A stretch of 16,403 nt of DNA from Rhodobacteraceae bacterium UBA2776. GTDB taxonomy: Bacteria > Pseudomonadota > Alphaproteobacteria > Rhodobacterales > Rhodobacteraceae. How positions within the stretch are numbered: position 1 is the first letter of the stretch; every line of letters begins with the position of its first letter. Positions 1 to 7,993 of this stretch are shown here, piece by piece. The stretch covers positions 1 through 16,403 of the forward strand of contig DEIK01000030.1 of NCBI GenBank assembly GCA_002352425.1, read 5' to 3'. The position numbers and the translations under genes are program-made. The notes under the pieces are model-generated. The model made no database searches and was not told the DNA's origin. It was given only the letters and a program-made list of their open reading frames with translations.

Positions 1-1119
1 GGCGGGTTGGTGCCGGCCTCGGCTGTGTTGGTGGGGGGGGATCCTGGTATCGGCAAATCCACCTTGTTGTTGCAAGCTGCGGCCAGTTTTGCGCGCATGG
101 GGCTAAAGGTGATTTATGTGTCTGGCGAAGAAGCCAGCGCGCAAATCCGGATGCGGGCGGATCGTTTGGGGCTGCGCGACGCCCCTGTGCAATTGGCCAC
201 CGAAACCAACCTTCGCGACATTCTAACCACGCTTGAGGCGGAAAAACCCGACCTTGCGATCATCGATTCCATTCAAACCATGTGGGCGGACAATGTCGAG
301 AGCGCACCGGGCAGCGTGTCCCAAGTGCGTGCCGCCGCCCATGAGCTGACCACATTTGCCAAGCGCAAAGGCATGTCTGTCGTTCTGGTTGGCCATGTCA
401 CCAAGGACGGCCAGATCGCTGGCCCAAGGGTGATCGAGCATATGGTCGACACAGTGCTCTATTTTGAGGGCGAGCGCGGGCATCAGTTTCGCATTTTACG
501 CGCCGTTAAGAACCGGTTCGGCCCTGCCGACGAAATCGGCGTGTTTGAAATGACCGGTAGCGGGCTGGCCGAGGTCAGCAATCCGTCCGCCTTGTTCCTG
601 TCCGAACGTGACAAACCCGCGCCAGGCTCTGTGGTATTTGCGGGCGTCGAGGGCACCCGCCCTGTGCTGTGCGAATTGCAAGCCTTGGTCGCACCGTCAC
701 CGCATTCCCAGCCCAGACGCGCCGTCGTTGGCTGGGACGGTGGCCGTTTGGCGATGATTTTGGCGGTGCTGGAGTCGCGTTGCGGCATCCCTTTCACGGG
801 GTTGGATGTCTATCTGAACGTCGCCGGCGGCATGCGCATTTCCGAGCCTGCCGCCGATTTGGCTGTTGCAGCCGCGCTACTTTCGGCCCGCGAAGACCAC
901 GCATTGCCCGCTGACACTGTGGTTTTTGGTGAAATTAGCCTATCAGGGGCGCTAAGACCCGTTGGCCAGACTGAAAATCGGCTAAAAGAAGCACAAAAGC
1001 TGGGGTTTTCGGGGGCAATCGCACCGGCGGGTGGCAAAACAGGCGCCGCTAAGGGGTTGAACATACAGCAAATGACCGATTTAACGGGATTTGTTGGCGA
1101 CATATTCGGAGCCGGATAA
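1..1119 (+). CDS. radA: DNA repair protein RadA (Sms), 5'-truncated by window edge
   Basis: RadA is a RecA-like ATPase that processes branched recombination intermediates during repair. The frame is open from base 1, so the start and the N-terminal zinc-finger region lie outside the window. About 372 residues are present, against roughly 450 for the family. The Walker A motif GGDPGIGKST is encoded at about 34-63. The RadA-specific KNRFG motif is at 508-522, and the C-terminal part (about 690-1110) is the Lon-like domain. The reading GGLVPASAVLVGGDPGIGKS matches the family's usual approach to Walker A. An in-frame TTG at base 7 could be taken for a start but would begin in the middle of the conserved ATPase core. 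The gene precedes cvpA by 31 bases and may be cotranscribed with it. Confidence 0.95.
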   Translation, partial: GGLVPASAVLVGGDPGIGKSTLLLQAAASFARMGLKVIYVSGEEASAQIRMRADRLGLRDAPVQLATETNLRDILTTLEAEKPDLAIIDSIQTMWADNVESAPGSVSQVRAAAHELTTFAKRKGMSVVLVGHVTKDGQIAGPRVIEHMVDTVLYFEGERGHQFRILRAVKNRFGPADEIGVFEMTGSGLAEVSNPSALFLSERDKPAPGSVVFAGVEGTRPVLCELQALVAPSPHSQPRRAVVGWDGGRLAMILAVLESRCGIPFTGLDVYLNVAGGMRISEPAADLAVAAALLSAREDHALPADTVVFGEISLSGALRPVGQTENRLKEAQKLGFSGAIAPAGGKTGAAKGLNIQQMTDLTGFVGDIFGAG

Positions 1120-1150
1120 CCGGCCCTAATCGAGTTTGAGGAGAGACGAC

Positions 1151-1729
1151 GTGGAAGGTTTTACACTTATTGATGCCGGGGTGGCGATTGTCATCGTCCT
1201 TTCGGCACTGTTGGCTTATTCCCGTGGTTTTGTGCGGGAAACCCTTTCGATTGCGGGCTGGATCGCCGCCGCCGTCTTGGCCTTTATGTTTGCTGGACAG
1301 GCCGAACCGTTGATCCGCGAAATTCCCATTGTTGGCGATTTCGTTGAAAGCAGCTGCGAGTTGGCACGTATCGCCGCCTTTGCAGCCGTGTTTGCAGTGG
1401 GGCTGATCTTGATGTCCTTTATCACGCCGCTGTTTTCGTCCATTGTGCAACGCTCGGCGCTTGGGGGCATTGATCAGGGACTTGGATTTTTATTCGGTGT
1501 GGCGCGTGGCGCGCTACTGGTTGGCATTGCGCTGGTGGTCTATGACCGCGTGATCACCGATCAAGCCATGCCAATGATTGATGAAAGCCGCACAGCGCGC
1601 GTTTTTGCCCGTATGCAAGACAGCATCAACGACACCATCCCCGAGGATGCACCAGGCTGGATCGTATCGCGATATGAGCAGTTGATTGGGGATTGCGGTC
1701 AGCCAAAAACGGTTGCGCCGACAGAATAA
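1151..1729 (+). CDS. cvpA: CvpA family inner-membrane protein
   Basis: CvpA proteins are small inner-membrane proteins named for colicin V production in E. coli; their biochemical role is not well defined. The 192-residue product begins MEGFTLIDAGVAIVIVLSAL and has about four hydrophobic segments (roughly residues 8-23, 33-50, 70-92 and 104-124). The family signature SRGFVRE follows the first segment. I chose the GTG at 1151 because GAGGAGAG lies 5-6 bases upstream; an in-frame TTG at 1136 would place this ribosome site inside the gene. The soluble C-terminus after residue 125 is typical. It lies between radA and purF, and cvpA-purF adjacency is common across Proteobacteria. The 149-base gap to purF shows no convincing terminator or promoter. 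Confidence 0.9.
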   Translation: MEGFTLIDAGVAIVIVLSALLAYSRGFVRETLSIAGWIAAAVLAFMFAGQAEPLIREIPIVGDFVESSCELARIAAFAAVFAVGLILMSFITPLFSSIVQRSALGGIDQGLGFLFGVARGALLVGIALVVYDRVITDQAMPMIDESRTARVFARMQDSINDTIPEDAPGWIVSRYEQLIGDCGQPKTVAPTE

Positions 1730-1878
1730 CGAACAGGGTCCAACCGGTGCATGGCCCATGTTTCGGGTCAGGTTCCGGACGGGATGTCGGATTATCTATG
1801 ACAGTATGGTGACACAGCCGCCGCAACCCCGTATGAGGGACGTGAACGTCTGCCACTAGATTCGGAGCACCTGCTGAA

Positions 1879-3342
1879 ATGCAAAAAATGCCGCCTAGCA
1901 ACCCGTTTGATGATGACAAATTAAAAGAGGAATGCGGCGTTTTCGGCGTGATTGGCGTGGCTGAAGCCGCCAATTTCACCGCCCTCGGCCTGCACGCTCT
2001 GCAACATCGCGGCCAAGAGGCCGGCGGCATCGTCAGCCATGACCCGGTTGAAGGGTTCAATTCGGCACGGCGGTTCGGCTATGTGCGTGATAATTTCACC
2101 AAATCCAGCCTGATGGAAACCCTGCCCGGCCCCGTGGCCATTGGACATGTGCGCTATTCCACTTCGGGCAAAAAGGGGGCCGTGATCCGTGATGTGCAAC
2201 CTTTCTTTGGCGAATTTGCTATGGGGGGGGCGGCGATTGCCCACAATGGCAACATCACCAATGCAGCCGCCCTGCGGCGCGAGTTGATCCAGCATGGCTC
2301 GATCTTTCAATCCTCGTCAGACAGTGAATGCATCATCCATCTGATGGCCCGCAGTTTCCAGAGCAACATCCCCGAACGCATGAAAGACGCGCTGCGCCGT
2401 GTTGAGGGCGCGTTTTCCATTGTGGCCATGACCCGCACCAAATTGATCGGTGTGCGCGACGCCTTGGGCGTGCGCCCGCTGGTGTTGGGCCGGGTTGGTG
2501 AAAACGGCTGGGCGCTGGCGTCCGAGACCTGTGCGTTGGACATCATCGGCGCCGAATATATTCGCGAAATCGAGCCTGGCGAAATGGTGGTGATCACAGA
2601 GGATGGCGTCGAGAGCCACCGCCCGTTTCCGGCTGCCAAACCACGGTTTTGCATCTTTGAGCATGTCTATTTCTCGCGGCCCGACAGCATTGTCGGCGAC
2701 CAGTCAATCTATGAAACCCGCCGTCAAATCGGTGTGGAATTGGCGCGCGAATGCCCCGTTGAGGCCGACGTGGTTTGTGCCGTGCCTGACAGCGGCACGC
2801 CCGCGGCGATCGGCTTTTCCCAAGAAAGCGGCATTCCGTTTGCGATGGGGATCATCCGCAACCAATATACCGGCCGCACCTTTATCGAGCCGACCGAAAG
2901 CATCCGCAACATGGGGGTGTTGCTAAAGCTGAACGTCAACCGCGCCTTGATCAAAGGCAAGCGGGTGATCCTGGTTGATGACAGCGTGGTTCGCGGGACC
3001 ACCAGCCGCAAAATCAAAGAGATGATTTTGGATGCGGGCGCTGCCGAAGTCCATTTCCGTATTGCTTCGCCCCCCACCATGTGGCCCTGTTTTTACGGCG
3101 TTGACACGCCGGAACGCGGACAACTGCTGGCCGCAACCATGTCCGAGGACGAGATGTGTGAACATCTGGGCGTGGATTCCTTGCGGTTCATCACGTTGGA
3201 TGGTTTGTACCGCGCAGCGGGTCAGGCCGAGGGGCGCGACAAGGCTTCACCACAGTATTGCGACGCTTGTTTCTCGGGGGAATATCCGGTCAAACCTGCC
3301 GATATGATCGCACAAGGTTTTGAGCTTAAGGCAGCAGAGTGA
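1879..3342 (+). CDS. purF: Amidophosphoribosyltransferase (glutamine PRPP amidotransferase)
   Basis: PurF makes 5-phosphoribosylamine from PRPP and glutamine, the first committed step of purine synthesis, in the cytoplasm. The 487-residue product has a short propeptide ending in EE, then Cys19, which becomes the N-terminal nucleophile of the Ntn glutaminase domain (CGVFGVIG). The phosphoribosyltransferase half carries the PRPP loop VILVDDSVVRGTTS at residues 363-376. Cys258, Cys404 and the CxxC pair Cys461/Cys464 match the four cluster ligands of the Bacillus-type [4Fe-4S] PurF, so the enzyme is probably of the oxygen-sensitive iron-sulfur class. The start at 1879 has GGAG about 12 bases upstream; an ATG three codons later is an alternative. 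Confidence 0.97.
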   Translation: MQKMPPSNPFDDDKLKEECGVFGVIGVAEAANFTALGLHALQHRGQEAGGIVSHDPVEGFNSARRFGYVRDNFTKSSLMETLPGPVAIGHVRYSTSGKKGAVIRDVQPFFGEFAMGGAAIAHNGNITNAAALRRELIQHGSIFQSSSDSECIIHLMARSFQSNIPERMKDALRRVEGAFSIVAMTRTKLIGVRDALGVRPLVLGRVGENGWALASETCALDIIGAEYIREIEPGEMVVITEDGVESHRPFPAAKPRFCIFEHVYFSRPDSIVGDQSIYETRRQIGVELARECPVEADVVCAVPDSGTPAAIGFSQESGIPFAMGIIRNQYTGRTFIEPTESIRNMGVLLKLNVNRALIKGKRVILVDDSVVRGTTSRKIKEMILDAGAAEVHFRIASPPTMWPCFYGVDTPERGQLLAATMSEDEMCEHLGVDSLRFITLDGLYRAAGQAEGRDKASPQYCDACFSGEYPVKPADMIAQGFELKAAE

Positions 3343-3373
3343 CCTGCCTTGCGTACCCAGCATTGAGGCGCTA

Positions 3374-4063
3374 ATGACGGCAAGCCCCCTCAAAGATCAG
3401 GATTTCACCCGTGTTGGCCGTTCTGCGTTGTTGGATACATTGGAGCAACAGGGCGCGGTTTTTCAGGGCTGCAATTTTGATGAGGTGAACCTCGACAATG
3501 CCGAGCTTGATGATCTGACGTTCCAAAACTGCCGTTTTACCGGCGCCAGCTTTCGCGGGGCCGAGATCACGTCTTGCCGTTTTGAGAAATGCACCCTGAA
3601 CAGCGTAGACTTTCGGTATGCACGGTTTGACACGGTGAATTTTGACACCTGCACCTGCCTTGGGCTCAACCTTGGTGATGCAACGGCCTCCGACTGTAGT
3701 TTTCAAGGCTCGAAAATGTCGGGAGCTATTTTGAAAGGGCTGCGCTGTTTGGATCTGAAAATAGATCGGGCCATTTTTGAAAGCGCCGATCTGAGCGGGT
3801 TGTATCTTAAAGATCGCCACATCAAGGGCGTGGATTTTTCCAACGCGGATCTAAGTCGCGCTGATCTGCGCGGCTGCCTGTTTGACGATTGCAGTTTTGT
3901 TGGCGCCGAGTTTCGCAACGCAAAGTTGGCCAGCGCCGATCTGCGGGCCAGTCAGTTGGGTCAAATCGCTTTGCATGACATGGCAAGGGACATGAAAGGC
4001 GCAATCATTTCCACGACGCAAGCCGCTGACTTACTGCAAGATTTCGGGCTGGTGGTGGCATGA
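3374..4063 (+). CDS. Pentapeptide-repeat protein, Qnr/McbG-like
   Basis: The 229-residue product is almost entirely a right-handed quadrilateral beta-helix of pentapeptide repeats. Every fifth residue from Phe30 to Leu195 is Phe, Leu, Ile or Met (Cys or Ala in three units), giving 34 consecutive units without a register break. After the helix, residues 209-228 (GAIISTTQAADLLQDFGLVV) resemble the C-terminal helical segment of Qnr quinolone-resistance proteins (from memory: a run with QASLL and LGIAVIG). Qnr, McbG and MfpA are DNA mimics that bind gyrase, and the length here is close to Qnr. Unlike Qnr, no loop interrupts the helix, so gyrase protection is only a possibility. The start at 3374 has GAGG five bases upstream. 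The gene follows purF by 31 bases and overlaps the next gene by four. Confidence 0.88.
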   Translation: MTASPLKDQDFTRVGRSALLDTLEQQGAVFQGCNFDEVNLDNAELDDLTFQNCRFTGASFRGAEITSCRFEKCTLNSVDFRYARFDTVNFDTCTCLGLNLGDATASDCSFQGSKMSGAILKGLRCLDLKIDRAIFESADLSGLYLKDRHIKGVDFSNADLSRADLRGCLFDDCSFVGAEFRNAKLASADLRASQLGQIALHDMARDMKGAIISTTQAADLLQDFGLVVA

Positions 4064-4467
4064 GTAACGTCCCCCCCCTGCCCGCAAATATAGAAACCGC
4101 CTTTGATGCTTATTCTGCGCAGGGCCGTGAAGTGCTGCTGGTATTGCGCGACCTGATCTTTGAAACAGCCACCTCTAACCCCGTCATCGGGCCGCTGACC
4201 GAGACCCTGAAATGGGGCCAACCCGCCTATTTGACCGAGGCCAGCAAAAGTGGCAGCACGGTTCGTTTGGGAGAAAAAGACGGGCACGGGGTGATCTATT
4301 TGAATTGCAAAACAACGCTTGTGAGCACTATACGCGACATCTATCCGGATATTTTCGCCTATGAGGGCAGTCGCGCCGTAAAGTTCCCACTGGATCAGAG
4401 CCTGCCAAATAACGCACTGGCACATTGCATCGAAATGGCGTTAACATACCATCGCAACAAACCGTAA
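4060..4467 (+). CDS. DUF1801 (YdhG-like) domain protein
   Basis: A 135-residue cytoplasmic protein of the DUF1801 family, whose function is not established. The fold is related to the iron-chaperone-like YdhG/frataxin-type alpha-beta proteins. The diagnostic stretch LKWGQPAYLT is at residues 49-58, followed by a beta-rich core and a C-terminal helix. There is no signal peptide or membrane segment. The ATG overlaps the stop of the pentapeptide gene (ATGA), which implies translational coupling, although no functional link between the two families is known to me. The SDR-like gene starts 11 bases after this stop. Confidence 0.82.
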   Translation: MSNVPPLPANIETAFDAYSAQGREVLLVLRDLIFETATSNPVIGPLTETLKWGQPAYLTEASKSGSTVRLGEKDGHGVIYLNCKTTLVSTIRDIYPDIFAYEGSRAVKFPLDQSLPNNALAHCIEMALTYHRNKP

Positions 4468-4478
4468 AGACCATATAT

Positions 4479-5129
4479 ATGACAAACCCCACCGAACCCG
4501 TCGCCCTGATCACTGGCGCATCTCGCGGCCTTGGCGCTGCTATGGCCGAGGCCTTGGCCCCGACCCATCACATCATCGCCGTGGCGCGCACCACGGGCGG
4601 GCTGGAAGACCTTGATGATCGCATTCAGGCCAAGGGGGGGCATGCCACGCTTGCACCGATGGACATCACCCAGGACGCGGCGATGCAGCATCTTTGCCGC
4701 TCGATTTATGACCGCTGGGGCGGCCTTAGCATGTGGGTTCACACTGCCATCCATGACGCACCTCTATCGCCTGCCGGTCAAATCGGCGCCGGTGATTGGG
4801 ACAAATCCATCGCCCTGAACACCCGTGCCACCGGCGTCTTGATCAGCTATATCGCGCCGCTGTTGGGCCAAACGGGCAAGGCAATCTTCTTTGAAGATCC
4901 CGCCCCCCGTGGGGCCAAATTCTATGGTGCCTATGGCGCCACCAAAGCTGCGCAAATTGCACTGGCCCGCAGTTGGCAATCAGAATCCGTGAAAACCGGA
5001 CCGCAAATCCACATCGCAACCCCTGCCGCCATGCCCACTGGCCTGCGCGCCCGTTTTTACCCCGGCGAAGACCGCAGGCCCTTGGCTGACCCACATGACG
5101 AGGCGGCCAAGATATTGGCTGAACTCTAG
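4479..5129 (+). CDS. SDR-family (short-chain dehydrogenase-like) protein, degenerate active site
   Basis: A 216-residue Rossmann-fold protein of the short-chain dehydrogenase/reductase superfamily. The nucleotide-binding motif TGASRGLG is at residues 12-19, Asp62 fits the adenine-binding Asp, Asn114 fits the structural/catalytic Asn, and Tyr152-x3-Lys156 is the YxxxK pair. Two canonical elements are missing. The NNAG motif after strand 4 reads VHTA (87-90). The catalytic Ser expected 13 residues before the Tyr is an acidic residue (FFEDPAPRG, 137-145). It may be a non-catalytic or altered-specificity SDR, and no substrate can be inferred. The ATG at 4479 is chosen because residue 8 onward matches the family start; an upstream in-frame ATG at 4425 would overlap the DUF1801 gene by 43 bases. 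The ribosome site is weak. Confidence 0.85.
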   Translation: MTNPTEPVALITGASRGLGAAMAEALAPTHHIIAVARTTGGLEDLDDRIQAKGGHATLAPMDITQDAAMQHLCRSIYDRWGGLSMWVHTAIHDAPLSPAGQIGAGDWDKSIALNTRATGVLISYIAPLLGQTGKAIFFEDPAPRGAKFYGAYGATKAAQIALARSWQSESVKTGPQIHIATPAAMPTGLRARFYPGEDRRPLADPHDEAAKILAEL

Positions 5130-5155
5130 GCTATAGTTTCTTCTTTTCCTAAATA

Positions 5156-5168
5156 CCTGCGCCGCAGG
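5156..5168 (+). terminator. Short GC hairpin after the SDR gene
   Basis: CCTGC-GCC-GCAGG forms a 5-bp stem 26 bases after the SDR stop, followed after a few bases by a T-rich stretch (5176-5181). It is weak for an intrinsic terminator because the T run is offset. The preceding TTCCTAAATAC plus hairpin also looks like small intergenic palindromes I associate with Rhodobacterales genomes, so a dispersed repeat is an alternative. The rest of the 152-base gap holds a perfect 10-base palindrome TCACGCGTGA (5213-5222) and no convincing promoter. Confidence 0.3.
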
Positions 5169-5281
5169 CATAGAATCTTTTCTGCCACAAACTGTTCGGT
5201 GTGGTGGCCCCTTCACGCGTGAGCCTTTACCGCGCTCGCGCCTTGCCCTATTGAATCTTCAAAGCAGCAAAGGCAAATCAC

Positions 5282-6082
5282 ATGCGCATTTTGATCACAA
5301 ACGACGACGGCATCAACGCACCCGGGCTGTTAACGCTCATGCATATCGCAACCGAAATTGCAGGACCGGATGGCGAAGTCTGGACCGTGGCCCCCGCGTT
5401 TGAGCAGTCCGGCGTCGCCCATTGCATCTCCTACACCCATCCGATGATGATCGCACAACTGGGCGAGCGCCGTTATGCGGCCGAAGGCTCACCCGCCGAT
5501 TGCGTGTTGGCCGGGCTACATGACGTGATGAAAGACAGCCCGCCCGACTTGATCCTGTCCGGCGTTAATCGCGGCAACAACGCGGCTGAAAATACGCTCT
5601 ATTCCGGCACCATTGGCGGCGCGATGGAGGCCGCGCTTCAGGGTGTACCGGCAATTGCGCTGTCACAATACTTTGGGCAAGAAAACGCCGACCTAGATGA
5701 CCCGTTTGAGGCCGCCGCCGTGCATGGGGCCGCCACAGTGCGTGCAATTTTGACCGCAACGCCGCCCCAAACCGAGGATTACCGCCTGTTTCACAGCGTC
5801 AATTTCCCACCCGTTTCAGCCGCTGCCGTGAAGGGTATGAAGGCCACGCCACAAGGGTTTCGCCGCGACGTGAAATTCGGCATCGAGCCACATTACGCCC
5901 CCTCAGGTCGCAAATTTTTGTGGATCAAAGGTGGCCCCCAACATACCCCGACCCTGCCCGGCACGGACGTTGCCGCCAACCTGGATGGTTACATCTCGAT
6001 CACCCCGATGCGGGCGGATTTGACGGCCCATGACGCGCTGGATGATTTACGCGCTTCCCTCGAAGATGCCACATCAAAATGA
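5282..6082 (+). CDS. surE: 5'/3'-nucleotidase SurE
   Basis: SurE is a metal-dependent nucleoside monophosphate phosphatase, linked to stationary-phase survival. The 266-residue product starts with the signature MRILITNDDGINAPG. Asp8, Asp9, Ser43 and Asn96 (SGVNRGNN) are the expected metal ligands. Length and motif order are normal, and there is no signal peptide. The ATG at 5282 begins directly at the first strand, so no other start is needed; the upstream AAGG is a modest ribosome site. Its stop overlaps the pcm start by four bases, a conserved surE-pcm coupling in Proteobacteria that fits a joint role in long-term survival and damage repair. Confidence 0.96.
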   Translation: MRILITNDDGINAPGLLTLMHIATEIAGPDGEVWTVAPAFEQSGVAHCISYTHPMMIAQLGERRYAAEGSPADCVLAGLHDVMKDSPPDLILSGVNRGNNAAENTLYSGTIGGAMEAALQGVPAIALSQYFGQENADLDDPFEAAAVHGAATVRAILTATPPQTEDYRLFHSVNFPPVSAAAVKGMKATPQGFRRDVKFGIEPHYAPSGRKFLWIKGGPQHTPTLPGTDVAANLDGYISITPMRADLTAHDALDDLRASLEDATSK

Positions 6083-6717
6083 AGAACGCAGAACGCAAAA
6101 TGCAATTCCTTTTTGCCTTGCGTTCCAAGGGGGTAACCGATGCACGGGTGCTTTCGGCGATGGAGAATATTGATCGTGGCCATTTCGTAAAAGGGCTGTT
6201 TGAGAACCGCACTTATGAGGATATGCCACTGCCAATTGCCTGTGGCCAAACCATCAGCCAGCCCTCGGTTGTCGGGTTGATGACACAGGCCCTAAAGGTG
6301 CAACCACGGGACAAGGTATTGGAGGTCGGCACCGGTTCTGGCTATCAGGCCGCGATCCTCAGCCAGTTGGCTCGTCGGGTCTATACGGTGGACCGTTTCA
6401 GCCGTTTGGTGCGCGAGGCATCAGCCGTTTTTCGCAAACTGGATTTGAGCAATGTTACCGCCTTTACAGCCGATGGTTCTCATGGGTTACCCGATCAGGC
6501 CCCGTTCGACCGTATCATCGTTACCGCAGCCGCCGAGGATACGCCTGGCCCCCTCTTGGCGCAGCTGAAAATTGGCGGTATCATGGTGTTGCCTGTGGGT
6601 CAGGGGCAAACAGTGCAAAGCCTGATCAAGGTGACGCGCCATGAGACTGGCTATGACTATGACGAAATTCGGCCCGTGCGTTTCGTACCCCTACTTGAGG
6701 GGTTGGGCAAAGAGTAA
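6079..6717 (+). CDS. pcm: Protein-L-isoaspartate O-methyltransferase
   Basis: Pcm methylates L-isoaspartyl residues from S-adenosylmethionine, starting repair of aged proteins in the cytoplasm. The 212-residue product has the family's PIACGQTISQP segment (residues 52-62, with Ser60), SAM motif I VLEVGTGSGYQAA (80-92), the acidic end of strand 2 (Asp105), motif II FDRIIVTAAAE, and the C-terminal VRFVPLLEG. Length is typical. The ATG overlaps the surE stop (ATGA). It is followed 64 to 85 bases later by the nlpD-like gene, the usual order surE-pcm-nlpD. Confidence 0.96.
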   Translation: MKNAERKMQFLFALRSKGVTDARVLSAMENIDRGHFVKGLFENRTYEDMPLPIACGQTISQPSVVGLMTQALKVQPRDKVLEVGTGSGYQAAILSQLARRVYTVDRFSRLVREASAVFRKLDLSNVTAFTADGSHGLPDQAPFDRIIVTAAAEDTPGPLLAQLKIGGIMVLPVGQGQTVQSLIKVTRHETGYDYDEIRPVRFVPLLEGLGKE

Positions 6718-6802
6718 AATCGACGATAGGTCCGTGTTTTGGGCCGTGAAGATTGTAATATAAAGTCCGGAGACACGGGCTGTGAATTTGAGGATAGAGC
6801 AA

Positions 6803-7987
6803 ATGGCAAAACGCCTGAATGCCCCAATGCGGGCCCCGATGATGCGAACTTTGTTTGCCGGTGTCGCCCTGACAACGATGGGGTTGTTGACGGGTTGTGA
6901 CGATCTGGATTTTGATCTGCGCAACAACTTTGGCAATGCGCCTGATACATCCAATGCCGCCAGACAGGCCACAGCGCCGCGTCCCAAGGCCGATGATCGT
7001 GGTATCATTTCCTATCCAAACTATCAGGTTGCCGTTGCGCGGCGCGACGACACTGTGGCCAGCGTTGCCAGCCGCGTCGGATTGGATGCGGCCGAGTTGG
7101 CCCGTTACAACGGCGTGAAAACCGACACCAAGCTGCGCAGTGGCGAAATTATTGCGCTGCCGCGGCGCGTGAGTGAGCCCTCAGTGGCCACCGGGGCTGT
7201 TACCACAGGCCCATTACAGCCTGAAGCCGTCGACATCACCACATTGGCAGGTGGCGCCATCCAGCGGGCCGGCAACGGCAGTGCGCCGGCAGCCTCACCC
7301 ACCACCCCATCCGGGGTTGAGCCTGTGCGCCACAAGGTTGAGCGTGGCGAAACCGCCTATTCAATCTCGCGGCTTTATAACGTCTCGGTACGCTCTCTTG
7401 CCGAATGGAATGGGCTGGGTGCAAACCTGTCCGTGCGCGACGGTCAATATTTGCTGATCCCTGTCGCCACGGCCACATCGTCAAGCACGTCAGCGGCACC
7501 TTCCGAGCCGGGCACAGGCACCCAGACACCGGTGCCACCGAGTTCGACAAAAGCCTTGCCAGCCGAGACAACGTCGCCCAAGCCAGCCGTGGCCCCCGCG
7601 TCACCAAATCTGGGTGCGCAAAGCTCGGCCTCGTCAAGCAACGCCAGATTGCTTTATCCGGTTCAAGGCAACATCATCCGTGCCTATTCCAGCAAAAGCG
7701 ATGGCATCGACATTGCCTCAAAGGCCGGCACTGCGGTGAAGGCCGCCGATGCAGGCACCGTGGCCGCCATCACCCGTGACACCGAGCAGGTGCCTATTCT
7801 GGTGATCCGTCACAAGGATAATCTGTTGACGATCTATGCCAACGTGGATGCAATCAGCGTTAAAAAGGGCGACCGTGTCAGCCGGGGGCAAAGCATCGCC
7901 AAGGTGCGTGCGGCCAATCCGGCATTTGTGCATTTTGAGGTACGCAAAGATTTCGACAGTGTCGATCCAATCCCCTATCTGGAATAA
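6803..7987 (+). CDS. nlpD: NlpD-like lipoprotein: two LysM domains plus degenerate M23/LytM domain
   Basis: A 394-residue envelope lipoprotein of the NlpD/EnvC type, which bind peptidoglycan and activate amidases during daughter-cell separation. The signal peptide ends in the lipobox LLTGC with lipidated Cys32. LysM domains lie at about residues 73-120 and 175-221. A Ser/Thr/Pro/Ala linker covers 222-281 and an M23 domain 284-394. The M23 ligands are mostly lost: the HxxxD motif reads SDGID (Ser299, Asp303 kept), HxH reads FVH (Phe375, His377 kept), and the usual His in YGH is Asn347. It therefore should not cleave peptidoglycan itself, as in E. coli NlpD. The start is uncertain: a GTG at 6782 or the ATG at 6803, and I prefer the latter because it gives a compact signal peptide. 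Confidence 0.9.
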   Translation: MAKRLNAPMRAPMMRTLFAGVALTTMGLLTGCDDLDFDLRNNFGNAPDTSNAARQATAPRPKADDRGIISYPNYQVAVARRDDTVASVASRVGLDAAELARYNGVKTDTKLRSGEIIALPRRVSEPSVATGAVTTGPLQPEAVDITTLAGGAIQRAGNGSAPAASPTTPSGVEPVRHKVERGETAYSISRLYNVSVRSLAEWNGLGANLSVRDGQYLLIPVATATSSSTSAAPSEPGTGTQTPVPPSSTKALPAETTSPKPAVAPASPNLGAQSSASSSNARLLYPVQGNIIRAYSSKSDGIDIASKAGTAVKAADAGTVAAITRDTEQVPILVIRHKDNLLTIYANVDAISVKKGDRVSRGQSIAKVRAANPAFVHFEVRKDFDSVDPIPYLE

Positions 7988-7993
7988 CATACC

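Noticed and set aside
1730..1878. Possible leader or riboswitch between cvpA and purF.
   Set aside because: No stable long stem, no T run and no known purine riboswitch core are visible.
2223..2230. Run of eight G in purF (and a similar run at 33-40 in radA) as possible phase-variation tracts.
   Set aside because: Both are in frame within conserved coding sequence and encode expected Gly residues; nothing suggests selected slippage.
5213..5222. Perfect palindrome TCACGCGTGA between the SDR gene and surE.
   Set aside because: Ten bases are too few to be notable in a GC-rich gap, and no regulator or promoter is linked to it.
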